64,000 bases of DNA from Ferdinandcohnia salidurans (GTDB lineage: Bacteria; Bacillota; Bacilli; Bacillales; Bacillaceae_L), in NCBI RefSeq assembly GCF_042680725.1, contig NZ_JBHUEK010000007.1, positions 248,001-312,000 of the forward strand, given 5' to 3'. Shown piece by piece: positions 1-9,211 of the stretch; position 1 is the stretch's first letter; each line of letters starts with the position of its first letter. Below the pieces are notes generated by a model. It was given only the letters and a program-made list of their open reading frames with translations, did no database searches and was not told the DNA's origin. A program made the translations under genes and the position numbers.

Positions 1-800
1 CGATTGGTGACACGATTGAAATTAGTGACCAAGAAGTAGAAGAAGGCTATATTGTTCGTACTGATCCTGAAGCAGGAGATTCGGTTAAGGAAGGCGCCAC
101 AATTGATTTATATGAAAGTACTGGTAAAAAGAAAGTGGCTTTTAAGGACTATGTCGGTAAGGATTTCGAGGAAGTAAAAGAGAAATTAATTGATAAAGAA
201 AAATATTTAGCTGTGTTTTCAGAAGAAGAATTTTCTGACAGTGCCAAAGGAACAATTCTTAGCCAATCAATTGATGAAGGAGAAGAGGTTGTACCAGAAG
301 AAACAGAAGTAACTTTTACGATTAGTAAAGGACCTGAAACTATTAAACTTGCTGATTTAACAAAATACCCTGCAAATGCACTCGCTGAATATGCGAATAG
401 TACTGGTTTGAATATTGACTCTGCTGAAGAGCAATACTCGGATGAAATCTCTGCTGGCCAGGTGATTTCTCAAACTCCTGCAGCAGGTGCTGAATTAACA
501 AAGGGTGCTAAGGTAAAAGTAATCATGTCAAAAGGTCCTGAGCCCAAGGAGCCAAAAGAAGAAAAACGCACGATAACGATTGATTATACGCCGGATGAAG
601 AGGAAAGCCCGCAGTTAGTGGAAATTTATATTCAGGATGCGAATAATAACATCAACAAGGTTTATGATGATTTTGAACTCAAGGAAAAACGTTCAGTAGA
701 ACTTACCTTTGTGATTAACCCAGGTGAAACTGCCGAATACATGGTTTTAATAAATGGAGTATTAGATCAGCGAGATAAAATTCCGTATCCAGAACAATAG
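1..800 (+). CDS. prkC: Serine/threonine protein kinase PrkC, C-terminal part (5' end outside window)
   Basis: The reading frame is open from base 3 at the left edge, so only the extracellular part of the protein is present. It shows consecutive PASTA repeats of about 65-70 residues, each ending in a 'SKGPE'-like motif (for example before residues encoded near 330 and 540), followed by a C-terminal domain without PASTA character. PASTA kinases of this type sense muropeptides or lipid II outside the cell and phosphorylate proteins in the cytoplasm; in spore formers PrkC also triggers germination. The kinase domain and membrane helix are not in the window. The next gene, rsgA, is a known PrkC neighbour and substrate (as CpgA) in B. 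subtilis, which supports the call. Function is inferred from family and synteny. Confidence 0.93.
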   Translation, partial: IGDTIEISDQEVEEGYIVRTDPEAGDSVKEGATIDLYESTGKKKVAFKDYVGKDFEEVKEKLIDKEKYLAVFSEEEFSDSAKGTILSQSIDEGEEVVPEETEVTFTISKGPETIKLADLTKYPANALAEYANSTGLNIDSAEEQYSDEISAGQVISQTPAAGAELTKGAKVKVIMSKGPEPKEPKEEKRTITIDYTPDEEESPQLVEIYIQDANNNINKVYDDFELKEKRSVELTFVINPGETAEYMVLINGVLDQRDKIPYPEQ

Positions 801-874
801 GCGTCAAAAGGTATAGGGAATTTTAATCTACCTGACATATTCGTGACGAATGAAATGAAACAAGGAGTGAAACT

Positions 875-1759
875 ATGCCAGAAGGCAAAATTATTAAAGC
901 ATTAAGCGGATTTTATTATGTCCAAGGTGAAAACAGTGAACTGATTCAATGTCGTGGTAGAGGGGTATTTCGTAAAAATAAAATTACTCCATTGGTGGGA
1001 GACCATGTTGTTTTTCAAGCAGAAAACGAAACAGATGGGTATATTTTAGAAGTACTAGAACGGAAAAATGAATTAGTACGGCCTCCGATTGCTAATGTTG
1101 ATCAAGCCATCTTGGTATTTTCAGCAATTAAACCCGATTTCAGTCCATTGTTGTTAGATCGCTTTCTTGTTTTAGTTGAATCCAACGATATAAAACCTAT
1201 TATTTGTATTAGTAAAACGGATTTAATTTCTAATGAGTTGTTACAGGAGATTCAGGAGTATGCAAAAATCTACCGAGAAGTGGGCTATCATGTCCTGTTA
1301 ACTTCAACGAAGGAACGTGAAGGTCTGGACCAGCTTCTGCCTTTACTGGATAATCAGATTTCGGTTTTCGCGGGGCAATCAGGGGTTGGAAAATCTTCAT
1401 TATTGAATACGCTACGACCGGATCTTGAATTGAAAACGGATGAAATTTCATCATCTTTAGGTCGAGGAAAGCACACAACGAGGCATGTTGAATTAATTGA
1501 GGTTGGTAGTGGCCTTGTCGCAGATACACCCGGTTTTAGTTCGTTGGAATTTTTGACAATCGAATTAGATGAACTTTCATACTGCTTTCCAGAAATTTAT
1601 GATGCAGGAGCAAATTGTAAGTTTCGAGGATGCACCCATATTTCTGAGCCGAAATGCGCTGTTAGACAGGGTATAGAGGATGGTAGTATTGCGCAATTCC
1701 GATATGACCATTATGTGAGTTTTTTTGAAGAAATCAAGGATAGAAAGCCGAGGTACTAA
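875..1759 (+). CDS. rsgA: Ribosome small-subunit maturation GTPase RsgA (CpgA/YloQ)
   Basis: A circularly permuted GTPase that acts late in 30S subunit assembly. The N-terminal OB-fold covers about residues 1-70. The G4-like motif SKTD (about residue 113) comes before the Walker A motif GQSGVGKSS (about residue 167) and the G3 motif DTPG, which is the permuted order typical of this family. A C-terminal zinc site is visible as a Cys/His cluster (CKFRGCTH then C, about residues 248-262). The length of 294 residues matches the family. ATG follows a good AAGGAG site. It lies 2 bp before rpe and just after prkC, as in B. subtilis, where PrkC phosphorylates it. Confidence 0.96.
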   Translation: MPEGKIIKALSGFYYVQGENSELIQCRGRGVFRKNKITPLVGDHVVFQAENETDGYILEVLERKNELVRPPIANVDQAILVFSAIKPDFSPLLLDRFLVLVESNDIKPIICISKTDLISNELLQEIQEYAKIYREVGYHVLLTSTKEREGLDQLLPLLDNQISVFAGQSGVGKSSLLNTLRPDLELKTDEISSSLGRGKHTTRHVELIEVGSGLVADTPGFSSLEFLTIELDELSYCFPEIYDAGANCKFRGCTHISEPKCAVRQGIEDGSIAQFRYDHYVSFFEEIKDRKPRY

Positions 1760-1761
1760 GA

Positions 1762-2409
1762 ATGATCAAAATTGCACCATCCATTCTTTCAGCTGATTTT
1801 GCAAAGCTTGGAGAAGAGATTAAGGATGTCGAAAATGGAGGAGCAGACTATATTCATGTAGATGTCATGGATGGTCACTTTGTTCCTAATATTACAATTG
1901 GTCCGTTAATTGTAGAGGCGATTCGACCAATTACTAAACTGCCATTGGATGTTCATTTAATGATTGAAAACCCTGATCAATACATTTCTGCTTTTGCTAA
2001 CGCAGGAGCTGACATTATAACGGTACATGTCGAGGCATGCCCTCATCTTCATCGTACCATTCAATTAATTAAATCTCATGGCGTAAAAGCTGGAGTTGTA
2101 TTAAATCCTGCAACTCCTGTAGATACAATTAAGCATATTATTGAGGATATTGATTTAGTGTTACTAATGACAGTGAACCCTGGATTCGGAGGGCAAAAAT
2201 TCATTCATTCCGTGCTTCCTAAGATTGAGGAAGTTGCCAGGATGGTGAAAGAAAAGAACTTGAATGTTGAAATTGAAGTTGACGGAGGAGTCAATGAAGA
2301 AACAGCAAGGCTTTGTGTCGAGGCTGGTGCTAATGTCTTAGTTGCTGGATCAGCTGTATACAATCAAGTGGATCGGAAAGCAGCAATTGAAAAAATCCGT
2401 AATATGTAA
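1762..2409 (+). CDS. rpe: Ribulose-phosphate 3-epimerase
   Basis: Interconverts D-ribulose 5-phosphate and D-xylulose 5-phosphate in the pentose phosphate pathway. The 215-residue TIM barrel begins IAPSILSADF and carries the metal-binding signatures HVDVMDGHFVPN (about residues 32-43) and HLMIENP (about 65), the phosphate-binding loop NPGFGGQ and the C-terminal DGGVN motif. These are the standard family marks, and the length is normal. It starts 2 bp after the rsgA stop, so the two are probably co-translated, and it ends just before a strong intrinsic terminator. In B. subtilis a thiamine pyrophosphokinase gene (thiN) follows; here no such gene lies between rpe and spoVM. Confidence 0.96.
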   Translation: MIKIAPSILSADFAKLGEEIKDVENGGADYIHVDVMDGHFVPNITIGPLIVEAIRPITKLPLDVHLMIENPDQYISAFANAGADIITVHVEACPHLHRTIQLIKSHGVKAGVVLNPATPVDTIKHIIEDIDLVLLMTVNPGFGGQKFIHSVLPKIEEVARMVKEKNLNVEIEVDGGVNEETARLCVEAGANVLVAGSAVYNQVDRKAAIEKIRNM

Positions 2410-2438
2410 AAAAGAGCAGAATGTCTGCTCTTTTTTTT
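2410..2438 (+). terminator. Intrinsic terminator after rpe
   Basis: A 10-bp hairpin AAAGAGCAGA / TCTGCTCTTT with a short loop is followed by a run of T residues directly after the rpe stop codon. It closes the prkC-rsgA-rpe transcription unit. Confidence 0.9.
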
Positions 2439-2664
2439 CATACTCTTTTAACAAGGCATACTATGTTTTCGAAATGAAAAAATAGATTGAATTGTACTTT
2501 TTTTTATCAAAAGGGCATATGAATGTTTTAAGTAGGATAAAAGAAAATGCTTTTATTTATATGTATGTACTATGGTACTATTTTTTTTCATTTGAATAAT
2601 ATTATAAAGTAGACTGTATGAATTCAATGAAAGTACGTGGATATTTGCATTGAGGAGGGAAAGT

Positions 2665-2745
2665 ATGAAATTTTATACGATTAAGTTGCCAAAGTTCTTA
2701 GGTGGTATTGTCCGTGCCATGTTAGGATCATTTAAAAAAGGATAA
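2665..2745 (+). CDS. spoVM: Stage V sporulation protein M (26 residues)
   Basis: A 26-residue open reading frame, too short for ordinary gene finding, starting at ATG after an excellent GAGGAGGGA ribosome site. It begins MKFYTIKLPKFLGG and is nearly identical to B. subtilis SpoVM; the amphipathic helix, Pro9 and the basic C-terminal tail are present. SpoVM recognises the positively curved outer forespore membrane, anchors SpoIVA to start spore coat assembly and is a substrate or inhibitor of FtsH. Its location between rpe and rpmB matches B. subtilis. The 255 bp upstream is AT-rich; in the mother cell it should hold a sigma-E promoter, but I could not place one with confidence. A terminator follows at once, so the gene is monocistronic. 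Confidence 0.97.
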   Translation: MKFYTIKLPKFLGGIVRAMLGSFKKG

Positions 2746-2775
2746 AAGAGGCACCGCCCTTAGGTGCCTTTTTTT
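2746..2775 (+). terminator. Intrinsic terminator after spoVM
   Basis: A GAGGCACC / GGTGCCTTT hairpin with a 7-base loop is followed by seven T residues, beginning directly at the spoVM stop codon. Confidence 0.9.
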
Positions 2776-2780
2776 GTGGC

Positions 2781-2813
2781 AAAAATTATAGCTCTTACAC
2801 ATTTGTAAGAGCT
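2781..2813 (-). terminator. Terminator of rpmB
   Basis: A perfect 9-bp hairpin (AGCTCTTAC / GTAAGAGCT) lies 15 bp beyond the rpmB stop. Read on the minus strand, an AT-rich tract with five T residues follows it. It ends the convergent rpmB transcript close to the spoVM terminator. Confidence 0.75.
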
Positions 2814-2828
2814 AAAGGTCTTTCTTTA

Positions 2829-3017
2829 TTACACGCGTTCTACTTTACCAGATTTTAATGCTCTTGCAGAAACATATACGCGTTTTGGTTTACCGTCAAC
2901 TAAAATACGAACTTTTTGTAAGTTAGCTCCCCATTTACGTTTTGAAGCGTTCATTGCATGGGAACGAGCATTACCAGTAGTAGTTTTTCTACCTGTGATT
3001 ACACATTTACGTGCCAT
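2829..3017 (-). CDS. rpmB: 50S ribosomal protein L28
   Basis: A 62-residue basic protein beginning MARKCVITGRKTTTGN, the standard bacterial L28 signature, which binds 23S rRNA near the exit site of the large subunit. ATG is preceded (on the minus strand) by a strong AGGAGGG site. It is the only minus-strand gene in the window and is transcribed alone, convergent with spoVM and divergent from yloU, exactly as in B. subtilis. The length is normal. Confidence 0.98.
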   Translation of the reverse strand: MARKCVITGRKTTTGNARSHAMNASKRKWGANLQKVRILVDGKPKRVYVSARALKSGKVERV

Positions 3018-3289
3018 TCTATTTCCCTCCTAACTTGCACAGCAACAATCATACATATCGCTTTCTTCATAGAAATACTTATATAATTTATCATACAAAA
3101 TCGGATATTGCAATACTTCTTAACGTGGGTTTAAAGGAAAAATACTTGTCAAGACATAGAATTTCGGTAAAGCTATATAATAAAAGGTAATGAATACATG
3201 AGCCAACCTGATGAATTACTTTAAAAATCTGTAATGTTATAGTAAAATGACTGTAGCCAAGGTGAACAATTATAAAGGGGGAGACTTGC

Positions 3290-3652
3290 ATGTCCATTGA
3301 ATTAAAAACGAAATACGGACAAATTGATATATCGAACGATGTAATTGCAACAGTTGCTGGAGGAGCTGCTATCGATTGTTATGGAATCATTGGAATGGCG
3401 TCTCGAAAGCAAATTAAAGATGGTATTACTGAGCTTTTACGGAAAGAAAATTTTGCCCGTGGTATTGTTGTTCGTCAAGAAAATGACGAAGTACATATCG
3501 ACATGTACATAATCGTAAGTTATGGCACGAAAATTTCTGAGGTTGCCCACAATGTTCAATCAAAGGTGAAATATACATTAGACCAAACAGTAGGACTTGC
3601 TGTTAGTTCGGTTAATATTTACGTGCAAGGAGTTCGTGTAACGAACCCATAA
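3290..3652 (+). CDS. yloU: Asp23/Gls24 family protein YloU
   Basis: A 120-residue protein of the Asp23/DUF322 family, whose members associate with the cell envelope in Firmicutes; the exact biochemical role is not settled. Visible marks are the start of the domain (a beta strand followed by VAGGAAIDCYGIIGMASR) and alternating charged strands. ATG has an AAAGGGGGAG site. It lies 16 bp before fakA, a pairing conserved across Bacillales, which suggests joint transcription with the fatty acid kinase gene, though no functional tie is shown by the sequence. Confidence 0.88.
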   Translation: MSIELKTKYGQIDISNDVIATVAGGAAIDCYGIIGMASRKQIKDGITELLRKENFARGIVVRQENDEVHIDMYIIVSYGTKISEVAHNVQSKVKYTLDQTVGLAVSSVNIYVQGVRVTNP

Positions 3653-3668
3653 GAAGGAGGAACTTTGA

Positions 3669-5351
3669 GTGTCAATTACTACATTAGATGGAAAACGTTT
3701 TGCGAAAATGGTGTTATTAGGTGCTACTCACTTATCTAATAACGCAAAGATGGTAGATGCACTAAACGTTTTCCCTGTCCCAGATGGTGATACAGGAACG
3801 AACATGAATCTTTCCATGACATCTGGTGCAAAGGAAGTAAAAAATAATGTTACCCCACATATCGGGAAAGTTGGTGCATCCCTAGCGCGCGGATTATTAA
3901 TGGGTGCACGAGGTAACTCAGGTGTTATCCTTTCTCAGCTCTTCAGAGGCTTTTCTAAGGCAATTGAACAGAAGGAAACTTTAACTGCCGCTGAATTTGC
4001 CCATGCATTTGAAAATGGTGTAGAAACAGCTTATAAAGCAGTTATGAAACCTGTTGAGGGGACGATTTTAACAGTTGCTAAGGATGCTGCGAAACGTGCG
4101 GTTGATGTAGCAAAAAATGAAACTGACATCATTATCGTGATGGAAGAATTAGTGAAAGAAGCAAAAGCTTCATTGGATCGTACACCTGATCTGCTCCCCG
4201 TACTTAAGGAGGTTGGGGTTGTAGACAGTGGTGGTCAAGGTTTATTACTTGTTTATGAAGGTTTCCTTTCTGAACTAAAAGGTGAAACCATTGATAATAT
4301 GTCCATTTCTTCACCATCAATGAACGAGCTTGTTAACGCAGAACATCATAAAAGTGTTCAAAGTCATATGAACACTGAAGATATCGTGTTTGGTTACTGT
4401 ACAGAATTCATGGTGAAGTTTGAAGCTGAAAAAACGAGCAAAAATCCATTTGCTGAAGAAAAGTTTCGCAATGATTTAAGCAAATATGGTGATTCATTAT
4501 TAGTTATTTCAGACGATGATATCGTAAAAGTACATATCCATTCCGAACAACCGGGTGAAGTTTTATCATATGGACAACGGTATGGAAGCTTGATTAAAAT
4601 GAAGATCGAAAATATGCGAGAGCAGCATACTGCAATTCTAAATGAAGATGAAACACAAACACCTGTACAAGTTAAAAGTAGTAAAGAAAAAGAAAAATTT
4701 GCAATTATCACTGTTGCAATGGGTTCAGGAATTACTGAACTCTTTAAGAGTATCGGTGCTCATGTAGTTATCGAGGGTGGACAAACGATGAATCCAAGTA
4801 CGGAAGATTTTGTAAAGGCAATGGAATCAGTACATGCGGAGAACTTCATTCTTCTACCTAATAACAAAAATATTATTATGGCAGCTGAACAAGCAGCAGC
4901 TGTTGTTGAAGCAAATGTTGTTGTTGTCCCATCAAGAACAGTGCCACAAGGGATGTCTGCATTGTTGGCATTTAATCCATCCGGTGAATTGGAAGCAAAT
5001 CAGTCATCCATGACAGATGCATTAAGTAATGTCAAAACGGGTCAAATCACATATGCAGTCCGTGATACAAATATAGATGGAATTGATATTTCGAAAGATG
5101 ATTTCATGGGGATTGCTGAAGGTAAAATTGTTGTTACAGATAAAGATAAGCTGAAAGCGGCAAAAGATCTTTTAGCAAAAATCATTTCTGCTGAGGAGGA
5201 TGAAATTGTTACCATTATATATGGACAAGATGCCTCAGAAGATGATGTGAATGCAATTGTCGAATATCTTGAAGATGAGTTTGAAGATATCGAAGTTGAA
5301 GTGCATAATGGTGATCAACCGCTTTACGCATTTATTTTCTCAGTTGAATAA
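3669..5351 (+). CDS. fakA: Fatty acid kinase catalytic subunit FakA (YloV, DhaL domain)
   Basis: A 560-residue protein with an N-terminal DhaL-type nucleotide-binding domain (about residues 1-200), recognisable from NVFPVPDGDTGTNM (about 30-43), whose Asp residues bind Mg-ATP, and GARGNSGVILSQ (about 79-90). A middle and a C-terminal DegV-interacting domain follow. With a FakB/DegV fatty-acid carrier it phosphorylates free fatty acids to acyl-phosphates that feed PlsX/PlsY phospholipid synthesis; plsX lies 4.5 kb downstream. GTG at 3669 follows the strong site GAAGGAGG. A hairpin terminator follows. Confidence 0.94.
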   Translation: MSITTLDGKRFAKMVLLGATHLSNNAKMVDALNVFPVPDGDTGTNMNLSMTSGAKEVKNNVTPHIGKVGASLARGLLMGARGNSGVILSQLFRGFSKAIEQKETLTAAEFAHAFENGVETAYKAVMKPVEGTILTVAKDAAKRAVDVAKNETDIIIVMEELVKEAKASLDRTPDLLPVLKEVGVVDSGGQGLLLVYEGFLSELKGETIDNMSISSPSMNELVNAEHHKSVQSHMNTEDIVFGYCTEFMVKFEAEKTSKNPFAEEKFRNDLSKYGDSLLVISDDDIVKVHIHSEQPGEVLSYGQRYGSLIKMKIENMREQHTAILNEDETQTPVQVKSSKEKEKFAIITVAMGSGITELFKSIGAHVVIEGGQTMNPSTEDFVKAMESVHAENFILLPNNKNIIMAAEQAAAVVEANVVVVPSRTVPQGMSALLAFNPSGELEANQSSMTDALSNVKTGQITYAVRDTNIDGIDISKDDFMGIAEGKIVVTDKDKLKAAKDLLAKIISAEEDEIVTIIYGQDASEDDVNAIVEYLEDEFEDIEVEVHNGDQPLYAFIFSVE

Positions 5352-5356
5352 GCTAT

Positions 5357-5386
5357 AAAATAGAAGGGATTTTTCCCTTCTATTTC
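5357..5386 (+). terminator. Probable terminator after fakA
   Basis: An 11-bp hairpin AAATAGAAGGG / CCCTTCTATTT is set 5 bp beyond the fakA stop. The T-run is short, but the 3' arm ends in ATTT, so it may act as a moderate terminator. Confidence 0.65.
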
Positions 5387-5455
5387 AATGTTTGGGGACA
5401 ATTTCCTGTAGCTAAAATAGTTTTAGAGAAATAGAGTAATATGTAGGAACATAGT

Positions 5456-5483
5456 TTGACCTAACTCCATAATTCTATAGTAT
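5456..5483 (+). promoter_or_regulatory. Predicted sigma-A promoter of sdaAB
   Basis: TTGACC, a 16-bp spacer and TAGTAT lie 17 bp ahead of the sdaAB start, after the fakA terminator. Both boxes are one or two mismatches from consensus. Confidence 0.55.
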
Positions 5484-5499
5484 GTAAGGAGGAGATAAT

Positions 5500-6162
5500 A
5501 TGAAATATAGAAGTGTTTTTGATATTATTGGTCCGGTTATGATTGGTCCTTCAAGCTCGCATACAGCTGGGGCAGCTCGTATCGGAAGGGTTGCAAGAAG
5601 CTTATTTGGTCGTGAACCAAAATGGGCAAACATCTCCTTCTATGGATCATTTGCAGAAACATATAGAGGCCATGGAACAGATGTAGCAATTATTGGTGGT
5701 CTTCTTGATTTTGATACATTTGATGAAAGAATTAAAATTTCATTGGATATCGCCAAAGAAGCAGGCATTCAGATAAAGTTCATCGAAGAAGAAGCTGTTC
5801 CTGAACATCCTAATACAGCCAGAGTATTGATTGGTGATGATGAAGGGGAACTAGAGCTTGTAGGTATTTCCATTGGCGGGGGAAAAATTGAGATTACTGA
5901 ACTAAACGGCTTTAAGCTGCGCTTATCAGGTAATCATCCGGCAATTCTTGTTGTCCACAATGATCGTTATGGTGCGATTGCAGGTGTTGCCAACGTACTT
6001 GCAAAATATGCGATCAACATTGGGCATATGGAAGTAGCTCGAAAAGAAAAAGGGATGCAAGCCCTTATGACAATTGAAGTGGATCAAAACATCGAAGGAC
6101 CTGTCTTAGATGAATTATCTTCTTTACCCAATATTATTAAGGTAGCTAAGATTGTCGACTAA
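5500..6162 (+). CDS. sdaAB: L-serine dehydratase, beta subunit
   Basis: A 220-residue subunit of the iron-sulfur L-serine dehydratase, which converts L-serine to pyruvate and ammonia. The N-terminal serine dehydratase beta domain carries GPSSSHTAGAARIG (about residues 12-25), a substrate-binding signature. The C-terminal part (about 148-220) is an ACT regulatory domain, starting ILVVHNDRYGAIAGVANVL. ATG has the site AAGGAGGAG. It is followed after 46 bp by sdaAA for the alpha subunit; the two form the heteromeric enzyme of Gram-positive bacteria. Confidence 0.96.
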   Translation: MKYRSVFDIIGPVMIGPSSSHTAGAARIGRVARSLFGREPKWANISFYGSFAETYRGHGTDVAIIGGLLDFDTFDERIKISLDIAKEAGIQIKFIEEEAVPEHPNTARVLIGDDEGELELVGISIGGGKIEITELNGFKLRLSGNHPAILVVHNDRYGAIAGVANVLAKYAINIGHMEVARKEKGMQALMTIEVDQNIEGPVLDELSSLPNIIKVAKIVD

Positions 6163-6208
6163 GTTCATTGTTAATTGGATACAAGTTTAATCGACAGGAG
6201 GATTTTAT

Positions 6209-7096
6209 ATGTTTCGTAATGTTGCTGAGTTAGTAGAGCTTGCTACTTCTAAAAATATGAAAATAGCAGAAGTGATGATCGAACAAGAGGTTGAAGTAAC
6301 AGGAAAAACTCGTGAAGAAATCATCACGCAAATGGAACGAAATCTTGAAGTAATGGAAAAAGCTGTCGAGAGAGGATTGGCTGGCGTTTCGTCGCATTCC
6401 GGTTTAACAGGTGGAGATGCTGTTCTCTTACAGAATTATATACAAAAAGGAAACTTTTTAACGGGTAAAACAGTCTTGGACGCTGTTAGCAAAGCTGTTG
6501 CGACTAATGAAGTTAATGCAGCAATGGGAACGATTTGTGCGACTCCAACTGCAGGCTCAGCAGGTGTTGTACCAGGTACTTTATTTGCTGTGAAAGAAAA
6601 ATTGAATCCAACTAAAGAGCAAATGGTTCAATTTTTATTTACTGCTGGTGCATTTGGATTTGTTGTTGCAAACAATGCTTCTATTTCGGGTGCTGCTGGA
6701 GGCTGTCAAGCTGAGGTTGGATCTGCTGCTGGAATGGCTGCTGCAGCGATTGTCGAGATGGCAGGTGGTACTCCACAGCAATCTGCAGAAGCAATGGCGA
6801 TCACTTTAAAAAATATGCTTGGACTAGTATGTGACCCTGTGGCAGGACTTGTCGAGGTCCCTTGTGTTAAGAGGAATGCGATGGGAGCAGCGAATGCAAT
6901 GGTTGCTGCAGATATGGCATTGGCAGGAGTTACAAGTCGAATTCCATGTGATGAGGTAATCGATGCGATGTATAGAATAGGTCAGACAATGCCAACGGCA
7001 CTAAAAGAAACAGCGCAGGGAGGACTAGCGGCAACCCCAACAGGTCGTGCTCTAGAAGCAAAGATTTTTGGGATTTCGCTAAACAAAAGTGAATAG
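6209..7096 (+). CDS. sdaAA: L-serine dehydratase, alpha subunit (4Fe-4S)
   Basis: The 295-residue catalytic subunit partner of sdaAB. Family motifs are clear: GLTGGDA (about residue 67), MGTICATPTAGSAGVVPG (about 106-123), AAGGCQAEVGSAAGMAA (about 162-178) and the Cys-bearing LVCDPVAGLVEVPC (about 206-219), the cysteines of which ligate the catalytic iron-sulfur cluster. ATG follows ACAGGAGG. The 3' end overlaps the recG start by 8 bp, so recG translation is probably coupled. Confidence 0.96.
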   Translation: MFRNVAELVELATSKNMKIAEVMIEQEVEVTGKTREEIITQMERNLEVMEKAVERGLAGVSSHSGLTGGDAVLLQNYIQKGNFLTGKTVLDAVSKAVATNEVNAAMGTICATPTAGSAGVVPGTLFAVKEKLNPTKEQMVQFLFTAGAFGFVVANNASISGAAGGCQAEVGSAAGMAAAAIVEMAGGTPQQSAEAMAITLKNMLGLVCDPVAGLVEVPCVKRNAMGAANAMVAADMALAGVTSRIPCDEVIDAMYRIGQTMPTALKETAQGGLAATPTGRALEAKIFGISLNKSE

Positions 7097-9137
7097 TCAA
7101 CTCAAGCAACCTGTCACTGAAGTAAAAGGAATAGGCGAGGAGACAGGATTACAGCTTAACGAGATGCACATCTATTCCATTCTTGACCTACTTTTGTATT
7201 TTCCATATCGATTTGAAGACTATAGTCTAAGAGACCTTGCAGAGGTTAAGCATGAGGAGAAAATAACGATTGAGGGAAAAGTTCATAGTGAACCACTATT
7301 AACCTATTACAATCGTAAACGCTCGCGCTTAACTTTTAGGGTCTTAGTTGGTCGTTACCTTATTACAGCGACCTGCTTTAATCGGCCATATTATAAAAAT
7401 AAAATATCGTTAAATGATACTATTACGATTTCGGGAAAATGGGATCAGCATCGTCAAACAATAACCGTTAGTGAAATTGTTTTTGGTCCAATGACAAAAG
7501 ACAATCGGATTGAACCGGTTTATTCAACAAAAGGGAAGATCACCGCTAAAGGAATGAAGCGGTTTATGGCACTTGCTCTTGGGCAGTTTGGTGATCAAAT
7601 TGAGGACAATCTCCCAGAACAATTATTAACCACATACAAGCTCTTACCTAAGAAAGATGCCATAAAGATCATGCATCATCCATTAAGCCATCAAGATTTA
7701 AAACAGGCTAGAAGACGCTTTGTGTATGAGGAGTTTCTCCTTTTTCAGCTGAAGATGCAGGCACTTAGGAAATTTGAACGGGAACAAACGATGGGTTCAG
7801 CAATGGACTTTCAGATAGAGAAATTAGAAGGATTCATGAAGGCACTGCCATTTCCTTTAACAAATGCTCAAAATCGGGTTGTTACTGAAATTATCAATGA
7901 TCTCCGCTCTCCATATCGAATGAATCGCTTGTTGCAAGGTGATGTGGGTTCAGGTAAGACGGTTGTTGCTGCTATTTCATTATATGCCGCAATCCTTTCT
8001 GGGTATCAGGGAGCATTAATGGTACCTACAGAGATTTTAGCGGAACAGCATTCACATTCGTTAATGGAGTTATTTTCCGAGTACGGGTTAAATATTCAAC
8101 TGTTAACAAGCTCTGTCAAGGGGAAACGAAGAAGAGAAATCCTCGAGCAGCTTAAAGCTGGTGAAGTTCATATTTTAGTTGGTACTCATGCTCTAATTCA
8201 AGATGAAGTTAACTTCCATAAGCTTGGCCTGGTCATTACAGATGAACAGCATCGCTTTGGTGTTGAACAGCGCAGGATTTTGCGGGAAAAAGGTGAAAAT
8301 CCTGATGTGCTCTTTATGACGGCAACACCAATTCCAAGAACTCTTGCGATTACTGTTTTTGGCGAGATGGATGTCTCGGTCATCGATGAAATGCCAGCGG
8401 GAAGGAAAAAAATTGAAACATATTGGGTGAAGCATGAGTTACTAGAACGGATATTGGTGTTTATCGAAAAAGAGCTTGCTAAAGGTAGACAAGCCTATGT
8501 AATTTGCCCTCTGATTGAGGAATCAGATAAGCTCGATGTACAAAATGCAATTGATGTTCATTCAATGCTTTCATTTCATTTTCAAAACAAAGCAAAGGTC
8601 GGTTTAATGCATGGTCGATTGTCCGCAGACGAAAAAGAGGATGTAATGAGACAATTTAGTGAAAATGAAGTTCAAATCCTAGTTTCGACAACAGTAGTCG
8701 AAGTCGGTGTGAACGTTCCCAATGCGACTTTGATGGTGATTTATGATGCAGAACGATTTGGACTATCTCAACTTCACCAATTGCGGGGACGTGTCGGACG
8801 GGGAAGTGAACAGTCTTATTGTATCCTTCTTGCTGATCCAAAATCTGAAGTGGGAAAAGAAAGAATGCGGATCATGACGGAAACAAATGACGGCTTTGTC
8901 TTATCAGAAAAAGATTTAGAACTTCGTGGACCAGGTGACTTCTTTGGACGAAAACAAAGTGGTGTTCCCGAATTTAAAGTTGCGGATATGGTCCACGATT
9001 ACCGCACCCTAGAGGTCGCGAGAAATGATGCTACTAAACTCATAAATTCTCAAGTATTTTGGAAAGATCCATCATACAAACACCTTAGGGAGGATTTATT
9101 ACAATCCGGTATTTTAGATGGTGAAAAACTTGATTAA
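7089..9137 (+). CDS. recG: ATP-dependent DNA helicase RecG
   Basis: A 682-residue helicase that drives branch migration of stalled replication forks and Holliday junctions. The wedge/OB domain covers about residues 1-230. Helicase motif I is GDVGSGKT (about 284), motif II is DEQH, motif III is FMTATPIPRTLA, and motif VI QLRGRVGRG lies near residue 565. The family TRG tail region follows (about 610-640, with ELRGPGDFFG). Its GTG start lies inside the 3' end of sdaAA, with no strong Shine-Dalgarno sequence, so translation is probably coupled to sdaAA. The length is typical. Confidence 0.97.
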   Translation: MNSQLKQPVTEVKGIGEETGLQLNEMHIYSILDLLLYFPYRFEDYSLRDLAEVKHEEKITIEGKVHSEPLLTYYNRKRSRLTFRVLVGRYLITATCFNRPYYKNKISLNDTITISGKWDQHRQTITVSEIVFGPMTKDNRIEPVYSTKGKITAKGMKRFMALALGQFGDQIEDNLPEQLLTTYKLLPKKDAIKIMHHPLSHQDLKQARRRFVYEEFLLFQLKMQALRKFEREQTMGSAMDFQIEKLEGFMKALPFPLTNAQNRVVTEIINDLRSPYRMNRLLQGDVGSGKTVVAAISLYAAILSGYQGALMVPTEILAEQHSHSLMELFSEYGLNIQLLTSSVKGKRRREILEQLKAGEVHILVGTHALIQDEVNFHKLGLVITDEQHRFGVEQRRILREKGENPDVLFMTATPIPRTLAITVFGEMDVSVIDEMPAGRKKIETYWVKHELLERILVFIEKELAKGRQAYVICPLIEESDKLDVQNAIDVHSMLSFHFQNKAKVGLMHGRLSADEKEDVMRQFSENEVQILVSTTVVEVGVNVPNATLMVIYDAERFGLSQLHQLRGRVGRGSEQSYCILLADPKSEVGKERMRIMTETNDGFVLSEKDLELRGPGDFFGRKQSGVPEFKVADMVHDYRTLEVARNDATKLINSQVFWKDPSYKHLREDLLQSGILDGEKLD

Positions 9138-9177
9138 ACCCATTTCGTTTAGGGCAGCTTGTGAGGAGGATTTCTTC

Positions 9178-9206
9178 TTGCAATCTGCTTTTTTTAATTA
9201 TATACT
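9178..9206 (+). promoter_or_regulatory. Predicted sigma-A promoter of the fapR operon
   Basis: TTGCAA, a 17-bp spacer and TATACT lie 46 bp before the fapR start. The FapR operator begins 6 bp downstream of the -10 box, so repression would block initiation. Confidence 0.82.
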
Positions 9207-9211
9207 AACTA

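Noticed and set aside
1230..1529. Minus-strand ORFs overlapping rsgA and many other genes
   Set aside because: They run antisense to genes with clear protein homology, lack ribosome sites and have no recognisable products.
2440..2664. Sigma-E promoter for spoVM
   Set aside because: Some -35-like (GCATATG) and -10-like strings exist, but none pairs with correct spacing and consensus, so no site was called.
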